A DNA stretch of 64,000 nucleotides from Streptomyces sp. 3214.6 (lineage in GTDB: Bacteria; Actinomycetota; Actinomycetes; Streptomycetales; Streptomycetaceae), in NCBI RefSeq assembly GCF_900129855.1, contig NZ_LT670819.1:5456001-5520000 (forward strand). Reading direction: 5' to 3'. Both the position numbers and the translations under genes were made by a program. A model generated the notes under the pieces. It searched no databases. It was not told the DNA's origin and saw only the letters and a program-made list of their open reading frames with translations. Shown here one piece after another: positions 1 to 7,509 of the stretch; within the stretch, counting starts at the first letter, position 1; every line of letters starts with the position of its first letter.

Positions 1-1045
1 GGCCCGCGCCCGCCATCGCCAGGACGGGCAGCAGGACGGTGTAGCCCTGCTGGGCGATGAGGGTGGTGTGGAGGGGGATGAGGGCCTGATGGAGGCCGAG
101 CATCACCAGCGGCAGGAAGAGGCCGCCGAGGACGAGGCCGGCGAAGGGGCCCGTCGTCGCCAGCAGCCAGTTCGCGGCCGTGCCCATGGCCGAGGAGACC
201 GCGCCGGCCGCGTACATCAGGCCGTACAGCGTGCCGAGGCCGGCGACGAGGACGGTCGCGGTGGGGGTGAGGAGTACGTCGAGGGTCTGCGGGACGCGGC
301 CGCGGCACCACTTCTCCACGCGTGTCGCCAGCAGCGCGGCGGCCAGCGCGCCGAGGACCCCGCCCTGGCCGGGGGCGAGCGTCACCCCGAACGCCGTCAC
401 TTTCGCGACCCCCGGGTGGACGACGATCGCGGCGACCGCGCCGCCCAGGATCGGTGTGCCGCCGAACTCCTTCGCCGTGTGGTGGCCGACGAAGACGGCG
501 ATCAGCGCCATGAAGCCGGAGGCGATCGCGGTCAGCGCGGGCGTGAGGCCCGGCAGCCAGCCGGCGTTGAGGAGGAGCCCGTTGACGCCGGCGAGGATCC
601 CGCAGCCGATGAGGGCGGGGACGAGCGGCACGAAGACGGCGGCCAGTCGGCGCAGGGCGGTCTTCAGCGGGGTCGCGTTGCGCCGCCGCTGGGCCGCCCT
701 CAACTCCTCTCCCCGCGCGATCAGTTCATCGGCGGTCGAGGGGGCGGTCGAGGGGGCGGTCGAGGGGGCGGCCGGGCGGGGGCCGAGCAGTTTCTCGAAC
801 GCGGCCGTCACCGTCGTCACCGCGCCCGGTCCGAGGACCACCTGGTACGAGGCGTCGTCCACGACGACCCCCAGCACCCCGGGCACCGCCCGCAGCGCCT
901 CCTCGTCGGCCCGCGACGGATCGGCGAGGCCCAGCCGCAGCCGGGTCATGCAGTGGGCGACGGAGACGACGTTCGCGGGGCCGCCGACCAGCGGCAGGAT
1001 CGCGGCGGCTGTGGAGGCGGCTGGGGAGGAGGAGTCGGTGCGCAC
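1..1045 (-). CDS. PTS transporter subunit EIIBC, amino-sugar type (3' end outside window)
   Basis: This is a membrane permease of the phosphotransferase system that imports and phosphorylates a sugar. The N-terminal EIIB domain carries the phosphorylation cysteine in a HCMTRLRL motif (Cys32 from the GTG start). A Ser-Thr-Ala-Pro repeat linker follows, then an EIIC domain with hydrophobic helices such as TPILGGAVAAIVVHP and LVMLGLHQALIPLHTTLIAQQ. The reading frame runs off the left edge, so the last helices are missing. It starts 17 bp after murQ in the same direction. MurQ acts on N-acetylmuramic acid 6-phosphate, so a MurNAc or GlcNAc-family substrate is inferred from context; the sequence alone does not fix the sugar. 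Confidence 0.85.
   Translation of the reverse strand, partial: MRTDSSSPAASTAAAILPLVGGPANVVSVAHCMTRLRLGLADPSRADEEALRAVPGVLGVVVDDASYQVVLGPGAVTTVTAAFEKLLGPRPAAPSTAPSTAPSTADELIARGEELRAAQRRRNATPLKTALRRLAAVFVPLVPALIGCGILAGVNGLLLNAGWLPGLTPALTAIASGFMALIAVFVGHHTAKEFGGTPILGGAVAAIVVHPGVAKVTAFGVTLAPGQGGVLGALAAALLATRVEKWCRGRVPQTLDVLLTPTATVLVAGLGTLYGLMYAAGAVSSAMGTAANWLLATTGPFAGLVLGGLFLPLVMLGLHQALIPLHTTLIAQQGYTVLLPVLAMAGAG
735..770. repeat. 12-bp repeat x3 coding a Ser-Thr-Ala-Pro linker
   Basis: Three identical copies of gtcgagggggcg lie head to tail. On the minus strand they encode repeated S-T-A-P units between the EIIB and EIIC domains of the PTS protein. This looks like an in-frame repeat expansion of a flexible linker. 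Confidence 0.85.
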
Positions 1046-1061
1046 TGTCCGAGCGTGCGGC

Positions 1062-1985
1062 TCAGCCGTTCGCGGCGGTGAGCGCCGCGCGCAGATGTCC
1101 CCCGGACTCCTCCAGAAGGCGGGCGGCCGTCGGCCCGTCCACCCCGGCCAGCAGCACCAGGATCGCGTTCTTCACCTGCCCGTCGCCGGCCGCGAGGGCC
1201 GCCTCGACGTCCCTTTCGTCCGCGCCGGTCGCCAGCGCCACGATCCGCAGCGAACGGGCGCGCAGCTTCTCGTTCGAGGCACGGACGTCGACCATCAGGT
1301 TCCCGTACGTCTTGCCCAGCCGGATCATCGTGATCGTCGAGATCATGTTGAGGACCAGTTTCTGCGCCGTGCCCGCCTTCAGCCGGGTGGAGCCGGTGAG
1401 CAGCTCGGGCCCCACGACCACCTCGATCCGGTGCTCGGCGGCGGCCGCCAGCGCACTGCCCGCGTTGCAGGCCAGGGCGACGGTCAGCGCACCCCGGGCC
1501 CGGGCGTACGCGAGCGCGCCGACGGCGTACGGGGTGCGGCCGGAGGCGGAGACGCCGACCACGGTGTCGTCCGGGGTGAGGGAGAGCGCGGCCAGATCCG
1601 CCTCGGCGAGCTCCCGGGAGTCCTCGGCCCCCTCGACGGACGTCACCATCGCCGCAGGCCCGCCCGCGATCAGCCCTACGACCTGCCCGGACCCGGTGCT
1701 GAACGTCGGCGGACACTCCGACGCGTCCAGCACCCCGAGCCGCCCGGCGGTACCCGCCCCGGCGTACACCAGCCGCCCCCCACGCCCCATCCGCTCGGCG
1801 ACGGCGTCGACGACGGCGGCGATCCGCGGAAGCTGCGCGGCCACGGCCCCGGGCACGCCGGCGTCCTCCTCGTTCATGAGCTGGGCGAGATCGAGCGTGG
1901 GCAGCAGATCGATCTCGGCGAACTCGGGACGGAAGCCTTCGGTGGTCAGTACGTCGAGTTCGGCGCGCAGATCACGTGAGTTCAT
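1062..1985 (-). CDS. murQ: N-acetylmuramic acid 6-phosphate etherase MurQ
   Basis: MurQ removes D-lactate from MurNAc-6-phosphate to give GlcNAc-6-phosphate, a cytoplasmic step in cell-wall sugar recycling. The 307-aa length fits the family. The SIS-type core is recognisable: RLVYAGAGTAGRLGVLDASE near residues 90-110, then an EGAEDS segment, SASGRTPY near the sugar-phosphate pocket, and LKAGTAQKLVLNMIST. The start MNSRDL was chosen because upstream codons in this frame are repetitive and not family-like. It lies just upstream of the PTS permease on the same strand, consistent with uptake and recycling in one operon. Confidence 0.95.
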   Translation of the reverse strand: MNSRDLRAELDVLTTEGFRPEFAEIDLLPTLDLAQLMNEEDAGVPGAVAAQLPRIAAVVDAVAERMGRGGRLVYAGAGTAGRLGVLDASECPPTFSTGSGQVVGLIAGGPAAMVTSVEGAEDSRELAEADLAALSLTPDDTVVGVSASGRTPYAVGALAYARARGALTVALACNAGSALAAAAEHRIEVVVGPELLTGSTRLKAGTAQKLVLNMISTITMIRLGKTYGNLMVDVRASNEKLRARSLRIVALATGADERDVEAALAAGDGQVKNAILVLLAGVDGPTAARLLEESGGHLRAALTAANG

Positions 1986-2005
1986 CGGGCTGGCTCTTTC
2001 CGAAG

Positions 2006-2055
2006 CTTGGGGACGACAGCATCTTGGGGACGACAGCTTGGGGACGACCTTGGGG
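2006..2055. repeat. Four irregular copies of cttggggacgac upstream of murQ
   Basis: The motif cttggggacgac(ag) recurs at 2006, 2023 and 2037, with a shortened cttgggg at 2049. The repeats fill most of the divergent promoter region between murQ (minus) and the small gene at 2086 (plus). They may be regulator sites or simple slippage; nothing in the sequence decides between these. Confidence 0.7.
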
Positions 2056-2085
2056 TGTGTGGTCAAGAGTGCGCACAATAGGGGC

Positions 2086-2481
2086 ATGGATCCCATCGAC
2101 CACCCCGTCAGCCCCCTGGAACAGACGTTGCACGCCGCACGTGCCCTCGTGCTCGCCGATCTCGCCGCGGGCGAGGTCGCCGCGGCGGACGTCGTGTCGA
2201 TGGTCGAGGAGTCCGTCGTGCAGCGGCGGTGGTGGGTCGAGCAGTGGCCGGAGGGCGCGCGGTACGTGGCCGGGCTGGTCGCGCAGGACGTGCAGGACGC
2301 GCTGCTCGAACGCCACGGCCGCTGGCCGCTGTGCCCGGTCTGCGGCTCCGGCGACCCGCACGCCCTCGACGTCGAGCCGGAACTCGGCCCGGACCCGCAC
2401 TGGGTGTGCCACAAGGCGGGTGTGAAGGTCGCGTCGGTGGGTTCGCTGGGGTCGGCCATGGGAGGCATGTCGTCCTCGTGA
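2086..2481 (+). CDS. Conserved hypothetical protein with CPVC zinc-binding-like motif
   Basis: A 131-aa soluble protein of unknown function. The N-terminal two thirds is helical and contains a QRRWWVEQWPEGARYV stretch. The C-terminal part has Cys83-Pro-Val-Cys86 and a later His-x-Val-Cys108-His, which together could hold one zinc ion. The ATG start follows the murQ divergent promoter region. It ends 7 bp before the DUF4031 gene, so the two are probably co-transcribed. No signal peptide or membrane segment is visible. Confidence 0.8.
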   Translation: MDPIDHPVSPLEQTLHAARALVLADLAAGEVAAADVVSMVEESVVQRRWWVEQWPEGARYVAGLVAQDVQDALLERHGRWPLCPVCGSGDPHALDVEPELGPDPHWVCHKAGVKVASVGSLGSAMGGMSSS

Positions 2482-2488
2482 GGCTCTC

Positions 2489-2767
2489 GTGACCGTCTAC
2501 ATCGACCCGCCGAACTGGCCGGGCCACGGCCGCATGTGGTCCCACCTCGTCAGCGACGTCTCGTACGCCGAACTGCAGGCGTTCGCCGACGGGCTGGGCG
2601 TTCCCCGGCGCGCCTTCGAACGCGACCACTACGACATCCCGTCCCATCGTTACGCCGAGGTGGTGGCGGCCGGTGCGGTGGAGGTGAGCAGCCGTGAGGT
2701 GATCCGGCTGCTGACGACGTCCGGTCTGCGCAGACGCAAGGGCGGCGGCCCCGCCGTCACGCCCTGA
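2489..2767 (+). CDS. DUF4031 domain-containing protein
   Basis: A 92-aa protein matching the DUF4031 family in length and in its hallmark opening MTVYIDPPNWPGHGRMWSHL, followed by the DHYDIPSHRY segment. Its biochemical role is unknown. The GTG start lies 7 bp after the preceding gene. Its 3' end overlaps the convergent GNAT gene by 11 bp. Confidence 0.85.
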   Translation: MTVYIDPPNWPGHGRMWSHLVSDVSYAELQAFADGLGVPRRAFERDHYDIPSHRYAEVVAAGAVEVSSREVIRLLTTSGLRRRKGGGPAVTP

Positions 2768-3296
2768 GTCGCGTCAGCTCGTACGCGTACTGGCCCTCGC
2801 CCTCCTCGCCCACACCGTCGCCGTCGTCGCCGCCGACCCGGGCGAAGCCCGCCCGTTCGAGCACGGCCCGGGAGGCGCTGTTGGCGTGCTCGACGACTGC
2901 GAACAGGCGTCGCACGTCGTCCCGCGCCAGCGCCCAGGCGGCCAGCGCGCGCAGCGCCTCCGTCGCGTAGCCGTGGCCTCGGGCGGCCTCGACCAGGTCG
3001 TAGCCGATCTCGGTGCGGCCGTCCTCGTCGGGGGCCGCGTGGAAGCCCATGCTGCCGACGGCCCGGCCGTCCTCGCGCCGGACGAGGACGTAGAGGCCGA
3101 ACTCGGGCCGGTGCACGCGGTTCACATACGCCTTCACCAGCATTCCGGCGGCGTCCCGGGTGCCCTCGAACGGCCCGCCGCCGAGCCAGACGAAACCCCC
3201 GCCGCCGCCCGCCCGCAGTCCGGCGGCGGCGGACGGGGTGACGCCTTCGAGGGTGAGCCGTGCGGCGGGGATGCGCGGCGGCGCGGGGGCGGTCAT
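2757..3296 (-). CDS. GNAT family N-acetyltransferase
   Basis: A 179-aa acetyltransferase using acetyl-CoA on an unknown amine or N-terminal acceptor, closest in pattern to the RimJ/RimL-type subgroup. The acetyl-CoA loop is seen in AARGHGYATEAL, preceded by the strand TEIGYDL. The motif VVEHANSASRAVLERAGFARVG is typical of the C-terminal half. The ATG at 3296 overlaps the stop of the upstream HD gene (ATGA), showing translational coupling. Confidence 0.88.
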   Translation of the reverse strand: MTAPAPPRIPAARLTLEGVTPSAAAGLRAGGGGGFVWLGGGPFEGTRDAAGMLVKAYVNRVHRPEFGLYVLVRREDGRAVGSMGFHAAPDEDGRTEIGYDLVEAARGHGYATEALRALAAWALARDDVRRLFAVVEHANSASRAVLERAGFARVGGDDGDGVGEEGEGQYAYELTRLRA

Positions 3297-3943
3297 GAGG
3301 CGAGCAGCTCCAGCTCGCCCCGCAGGTTGTAGCGGGCCGTCTCCTCCCACCGCTCGCTCCCGTACGGCGTCCTGAACAGCCGGGGCAGGTCGAGGAGTTG
3401 GCGCAGGATCGCCGCCCGCCCGGCGCGGAAGGCGTCACTGGGGACGAAGTGGTACTCCTCGCGGACGGCGGCGGTGTAGGCGGCGTACACGGACGGCGGC
3501 GCGGCGAGGATCGCGAGGTCGGCGTCGCACAGGACCTGACCGTCGCGGTCGTCGTCGGCCGGGTCGTGGGTGACGGTGAGCCGGACGAGCCGCGCGACCT
3601 CGGCGGTCCGCTCCCGCGACACCCCGGCCTCGGGCAGTGCGCGCTCGGCGAGCCGGGCGGAGCGCTCCTCGTTCTCGGAGCGGTCGGGCAGGTAGACGGC
3701 GTCGTGGAACCAGGCGGCCAGCCGGACGACGTCGGGGTCGTCGGCGTGCGCCTGGAGCTCGTCGACGCGGTCGAGGACGGCCGTGAGGTGCCTGAGCGTG
3801 TGATAGCGGCGCTGCGGCTCCTGCCAGCGGGCGAGGAGATCGTCGGCGTAGAGCACGGGGTCGGGACCGCCGACGGGGGACCTGGCTCTCTCCAGGGCGT
3901 GACTGAAGCGGCTGCGCAGGACGTCGAGATCGAGATCGGCCAT
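3293..3943 (-). CDS. HD-domain predicted metal-dependent phosphohydrolase
   Basis: A 216-aa protein of the small HD-superfamily group. It shows the early metal histidine region RRYHTLRHL, the HD pair in WFHDAVYLPD, a following SENEERSA helix, and LTVTHDP followed by CDADLAIL, which together match the family pattern. The substrate is unknown. It is the first gene of a two-gene unit with the GNAT protein (4-bp overlap). The start MADLDLDV is preceded by a G-rich repeat region and is the only sensible ATG. Confidence 0.85.
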   Translation of the reverse strand: MADLDLDVLRSRFSHALERARSPVGGPDPVLYADDLLARWQEPQRRYHTLRHLTAVLDRVDELQAHADDPDVVRLAAWFHDAVYLPDRSENEERSARLAERALPEAGVSRERTAEVARLVRLTVTHDPADDDRDGQVLCDADLAILAAPPSVYAAYTAAVREEYHFVPSDAFRAGRAAILRQLLDLPRLFRTPYGSERWEETARYNLRGELELLAS

Positions 3944-3980
3944 GGCCTCATTGTCGCGCGGCAGGCCGGTGCCGGGTGGG

Positions 3981-4040
3981 CCGGTTCGGGGTGGGGCGGT
4001 CAGGTTCGGGGTGGGCCGGTCAGGTTCGGGGTGGGCCGGT
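3981..4040. repeat. 20-bp tandem repeat, about three copies
   Basis: Two perfect copies of caggttcggggtgggccggt occupy 4001-4020 and 4021-4040, with a degenerate copy just before. The array lies in the divergent region between the HD gene and cutC. No coding role is seen. Confidence 0.85.
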
Positions 4041-4076
4041 CCGGGTGGGCCGGGGCCGCGACGGCGTATCCTCAAT

Positions 4077-4088
4077 TGGACTAGACCT
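4077..4088. promoter_or_regulatory. DasR-responsive-element-like site upstream of cutC
   Basis: The 12-mer tggactagacct matches the known DasR consensus TGGTCTAGACCA at 10 of 12 positions, about 50 bp before the cutC start. DasR controls amino-sugar PTS genes in Streptomyces, and an amino-sugar PTS and murQ lie 3 kb away. The match breaks the dyad symmetry at two pairs, so this is only a candidate. Confidence 0.35.
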
Positions 4089-4139
4089 GTAGCCGTCCTG
4101 CCCGATGGCGCTCGACGAACGCCGACGAATAGGGGTCCC

Positions 4140-4841
4140 ATGAGCAAGCGTGCAGTTCTGGAGGTGATCGCCCTCGACGTCGAGGACGCGCTCGCCGCCC
4201 AGGAAGGAGGCGCGGACCGCCTCGAGCTGGTCACCGACATGGCCGCCGACGGCCTCACCCCGCCGGTCGCGGCCTTCGCCGGGATCCGGGCGGCCGTCGA
4301 CCTCTCCCTGCGCGTGATGCTGCGCCTGTCCGCGGGCTTCGCGGCGGGTGCCGCCGGGGACGTCGACCGCCTCGTCCGGGTCGCCCGCGAGCTGCGCGCG
4401 GCGGGCGCGGACGAGTTCGTCCTCGGGTTCCTGGACGCGCAGGGCGGGGTGGACCTGCCGGTGGTGGAACGGGTCGTCGCCGAGTTGGACGGCTGCCGCT
4501 GGACCTTCCACCGCGCCCTCGATCACACCGCCGACCGCGACGCCCTGCGCAAACAGCTGGACGGTCTGCCCGGCCTGGACACCTACCTCACCGCGGGCTC
4601 GGCGGCGGGAGTGGACGACGGGCTCCCGACACTGCTCGCCGAGGCGGCGCGCTCCGGTGAACCCGGGTACGAGCAGCACCTCCTCGTCGGCGGAGGCCTC
4701 CGCCTCGACCACGTCCCCACCCTCCGCTCGGCCGGCGTCAACGCCTTCCACATCGGCGGCGCGGCCCGCCCGAGGGGCTGGTCGGGCCCGGTGTCGGCGG
4801 ACTCCGTGCGGGCGTGGCGAGGCGCGGTGGACGGGGCCTGA
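4140..4841 (+). CDS. cutC: CutC family protein
   Basis: A 233-aa TIM-barrel protein of the CutC family. The family is named for copper homeostasis in E. coli, but its molecular activity is not settled. Recognisable blocks are LEVIALDVEDALAAQEGGADRLELV at the N-terminus, FVLGFLD and WTFHRALDH in the middle, and the VNAFHIGGAAR end. Length is normal. The ATG was chosen because MSKRAVLEVIA begins the first beta strand directly. A DasR-like site lies upstream. Confidence 0.92.
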   Translation: MSKRAVLEVIALDVEDALAAQEGGADRLELVTDMAADGLTPPVAAFAGIRAAVDLSLRVMLRLSAGFAAGAAGDVDRLVRVARELRAAGADEFVLGFLDAQGGVDLPVVERVVAELDGCRWTFHRALDHTADRDALRKQLDGLPGLDTYLTAGSAAGVDDGLPTLLAEAARSGEPGYEQHLLVGGGLRLDHVPTLRSAGVNAFHIGGAARPRGWSGPVSADSVRAWRGAVDGA

Positions 4842-4905
4842 CCGGGTCCGGCCCCACCGGGTTCGCGGAAGAGCACGACGGCGTTGACGTAGTCGACGAC
4901 CCCGG

Positions 4906-6978
4906 TCACGGGCAGCCCGGGTCCTGGGAGAGCTGGGGCGGCAGCGGTGCCGTGTGGGTGACGGTCAGGCCCGAGACCGCTCGGGTCAGGGCCACGTACA
5001 GGCGTCGCAGGCCGGTGCGTTCGTCCGGCTCGCCGTCGACCACCGCCTGGGGTTCGTCCAGGACGACGTAGTCGTACTCCAGGCCCTTGGCCAGGGAGGC
5101 CGGGACCAGGGTGAGGCGGGTTTGCGCCGTCGTCTCCTCGCCGGGGGAGAGATGGGCGAGGCCGGCCGCCGTGAGGGCCTCGGTGAGGGCCGGGATGCGG
5201 GCGTCGGCCGCGATCAGGCCCGTAGAGCCCTCGTTGCGCAGCAACTCCTCGCAGGCCGCGACGACTTCGGCGATGTCCGAGACCGGGCGCAGGTCGAAGA
5301 AGCCGGGGTTCTCGCGGACCGACGCGACCGGGGTGAGGCCTGGCGCGATGTGCGGCAGGAGGCGGGAGGCGTAGGTGATGACGTCCGTCGGGACGCGGAA
5401 ACCGGCCGTCAGTTCCTCGATCACCGCGTCCGACTTCCCGAGATGGCCGAGGGCCTCCTCCCAACTGCGGGTCGCCCAGGCGGTGGTGCCCTGCGCGAGG
5501 TCGCCCAGCACGGTCGCCGAGCCCGTCGTGCAGCGGCGGCCGACCGCCCGGTACTGCATGGGGGACAGGTCCTGCGCCTCGTCCAGGACGACATGGCCGA
5601 GGGAGTGCGTGCGTTCGACGAGGTCCGTCGTCTCGTCGATCAGCACCGCGTCCGCCGCCGACCACTGAGCCGACTTCACCGACCTCGCCGGCTTCGCCCA
5701 CAGGATCGTCTTCTGCTCGTCCTCGCTGAGCACACCCTCGGCGTGCGCAGCGAGGAACTCCGCGTCGGACAGCAGCCGCAGAACGAGCTTCGCCGGGTCG
5801 ACGGCCGGCCAGACCGCCTTCACGGCCGCCTTCACCGCGCTGTTGCGGGCCACGGCGTCCTGCACCCGGTCGTCCGGGGCCTCGCCCGAACGCTCCATCT
5901 GTACCAGCACCGCATGCGCGATGCGCTGCGGCAGGGCCTCGCGGGCCGCGCCGTAGCGGATGTCCCGGTCGAGCAACTCCCGGACCATCTCCTGGAGTTC
6001 GTACGCCGGAACCCGCCAGCGCCGCGAGCCGCGCACCACGACGACCGGCTCGGCCGGCATGTCGACGTGCGAGTAGACCGCCCGGCGCAGCACCTGCGCC
6101 ATCCTCGCGTCGCCCTTGACGACCGCGGCCGCCGCGTCGTCCGCGCCCCGTACCTCCACATGGGCCACCAGGTCGTCGACCGTGCCCTGGCGGACCGTCA
6201 ACTCGCCCAGGGCGGGCAGCACCTGCTCGATGTAGTGCAGGAAGGACCGGTTCGGCCCGATGACCAGCGTGCCCGTGCGGGCGAGCCGCTCACGGTGGGC
6301 GTACAGGAGGTAGGCGACCCGGTGCAGGCCGACGGCCGTCTTCCCGGTGCCGGGGCCTCCCTGCACACAGACCGTGCCGCCCAGCCCGCTGCGGACGATC
6401 TCGTCCTGCTCGGGCTGGATGGTGGCGACGATGTCCCGCATCGGGCCGACGCGCGGCCGCTCGATCTCCTGCTGGAGCAGCTTGCTGGTGGCCGCCGCCT
6501 CGGACGGGTCGGAGAGATGCTCGTCCTCGTACGCCGTGATGTCCCCGCGGGTGTAACCGAAGCGGCGGCGCAGCCCGACGTCCATCGGATCCTTCTTCGA
6601 GGCCCGGTAGAACGGCTGCGAGACCGGCGCACGCCAGTCGATGACCATCGGGTCGCCGTCGTGGTCGTGCACGTGCCGTCGCCCGATGTAGAACCGTTCC
6701 CCCTCCGCGCCCTCCGCCTGCTCCGCGCCCGGAGCGTGCAGGTAGTCGAGGCGTCCGAAGAACAGCGGGGTGTCGCTGAGGTCGGCGAGCGCCTTGATGC
6801 GCTCTTCGATCTGCCGCTCCAGGATCTGGGCGTTGACCCAGTTCGCGGTGACGTCGCTGATGTCGAGGGACTCGACGTCCTCGCGCATGGCGCGCAGGGC
6901 GGCACGGGAGGAGGCGAGGTGGCCGCGCTCGCGGGCCAGGGGGTCGTCGTCGTGGGCGGACGTGGACGGCGTGGACAA
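4906..6978 (-). CDS. HelD/HelR-type superfamily 1 helicase-like ATPase
   Basis: A 690-aa protein of the HelD family, which binds RNA polymerase and dislodges it from DNA or nucleic acid complexes. Actinobacterial HelR members also displace rifamycins (established for this family). The N-terminal coiled-coil region ERGHLASSRAALRAMRED is followed by a Walker A GGPGTGKTAV (Lys213), HVVLDEAQDLSPMQ (Walker B), LGDLAQGTTAW, and C-terminal AKGLEYDYVVLDEP and RRLYVALTRA. The TTG start at 6978 is preceded by ggagg at good spacing. Whether this copy protects against rifamycin is inference. Confidence 0.9.
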   Translation of the reverse strand: MSTPSTSAHDDDPLARERGHLASSRAALRAMREDVESLDISDVTANWVNAQILERQIEERIKALADLSDTPLFFGRLDYLHAPGAEQAEGAEGERFYIGRRHVHDHDGDPMVIDWRAPVSQPFYRASKKDPMDVGLRRRFGYTRGDITAYEDEHLSDPSEAAATSKLLQQEIERPRVGPMRDIVATIQPEQDEIVRSGLGGTVCVQGGPGTGKTAVGLHRVAYLLYAHRERLARTGTLVIGPNRSFLHYIEQVLPALGELTVRQGTVDDLVAHVEVRGADDAAAAVVKGDARMAQVLRRAVYSHVDMPAEPVVVVRGSRRWRVPAYELQEMVRELLDRDIRYGAAREALPQRIAHAVLVQMERSGEAPDDRVQDAVARNSAVKAAVKAVWPAVDPAKLVLRLLSDAEFLAAHAEGVLSEDEQKTILWAKPARSVKSAQWSAADAVLIDETTDLVERTHSLGHVVLDEAQDLSPMQYRAVGRRCTTGSATVLGDLAQGTTAWATRSWEEALGHLGKSDAVIEELTAGFRVPTDVITYASRLLPHIAPGLTPVASVRENPGFFDLRPVSDIAEVVAACEELLRNEGSTGLIAADARIPALTEALTAAGLAHLSPGEETTAQTRLTLVPASLAKGLEYDYVVLDEPQAVVDGEPDERTGLRRLYVALTRAVSGLTVTHTAPLPPQLSQDPGCP

Positions 6979-7010
6979 GGGGGTGCCTCCGGGCCGGCTG
7001 GGGGTGAGGT

Positions 7011-7046
7011 TGCGGGCTGCGGGCCTGCAAGCCTGCGGGCTGCGGG
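7011..7046. repeat. 13-bp direct repeat flanking a 10-bp spacer upstream of the helicase
   Basis: The 13-mer tgcgggctgcggg occurs at 7011-7023 and 7034-7046, separated by cctgcaagcc. It sits 33-68 bp upstream of the helicase TTG start, where a regulator or RNA structure could act. Confidence 0.75.
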
Positions 7047-7226
7047 ATGCCGTCCGGTTTCCGTCCGGATGGCGGCGCTCCGGTTGAGGGAGGCGGGCAA
7101 GAGCGGAGATTCTAGGTGAACGGAGGAGGCGCGTGCCAACCGATTTCCCGGCCGCCCGCGAGCGTCCCGGCGCGACCCCTACGGGACGGCCCTCCACCCG
7201 TCAGGGGACGCTCCACCTCCACAGCT

Positions 7227-7241
7227 GTACTCAGGTAGTAC
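7227..7241. promoter_or_regulatory. Dyad gtact-N5-agtac upstream of the 61-aa gene
   Basis: Perfect 5-bp arms (gtact, agtac) with a 5-bp spacer lie about 60 bp before the 61-aa gene. This is a plausible operator in the divergent promoter region. The regulator is not identifiable from sequence. Confidence 0.4.
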
Positions 7242-7299
7242 GAGAACTGGGGACCTGGGACCGATGCCCCCTTTATGCCTCGGATCGCATCATGGAGAC

Positions 7300-7485
7300 A
7301 TGAGTGCAGCGACCCTCAACCCAGCCCCCGGTCGCCCGTCCGGCGCGACCCCCCTGTCCGACGTCGACGTACACCGTCACCGTCTCGGCGACGCCCTGCG
7401 CGCCATGAAGGTCTTTGCCCGCGCCGCCTTCGACGTGATCATCCTCGGCGAGTACGGAGCGGAAGCGGGCGTCCGCCGTAAGTGA
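7300..7485 (+). CDS. Small hypothetical protein (61 aa)
   Basis: A short protein starting MSAATLNPAPGRPSG, followed by an amphipathic helix region HRHRLGDALRAMKVFARAAFDVIILGEYG. The ATG is preceded by ggaga at about 6 bp. Function is unknown. The gene stands alone on the plus strand, and its stop codon lies inside a perfect terminator-like hairpin. The mix of charged N-terminal and hydrophobic C-terminal residues gives no clear membrane segment. Confidence 0.65.
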   Translation: MSAATLNPAPGRPSGATPLSDVDVHRHRLGDALRAMKVFARAAFDVIILGEYGAEAGVRRK

Positions 7486-7494
7486 CGCCCGCTT
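7463..7494. terminator. Bidirectional hairpin terminator overlapping a stop codon
   Basis: Perfect 11-bp arms aagcgggcgtc (7463-7473) and gacgcccgctt (7484-7494) close a 10-base loop. The hairpin covers the last codons and stop of the 61-aa gene and lies just beyond the convergent XPB helicase stop at 7510, so it could serve both. Confidence 0.75.
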
Positions 7495-7509
7495 TCAGGT
7501 GATCTGCCG

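Larger units (their letters stand above)
6979..7299. other. Intergenic divergent region between HelD-like gene and a 61-aa gene
   Basis: About 320 bp without a credible gene. It holds a G/C-rich direct repeat close to the helicase start and a small perfect dyad closer to the 61-aa gene. Both divergent promoters must lie here. No convincing palindromic rifamycin-associated element was found. Confidence 0.7.

Noticed and set aside
4954..7119. A 721-codon open frame on the plus strand opposite the HelD-like gene.
   Set aside because: Low-complexity Arg/Gly/Asp composition and no start signal; the minus strand carries all helicase motifs.
6979..7299. Rifamycin-associated element upstream of the helicase.
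   Set aside because: A ggcttgcaggccc-like stretch occurs on the minus strand, but the expected palindromic arrangement is not present.
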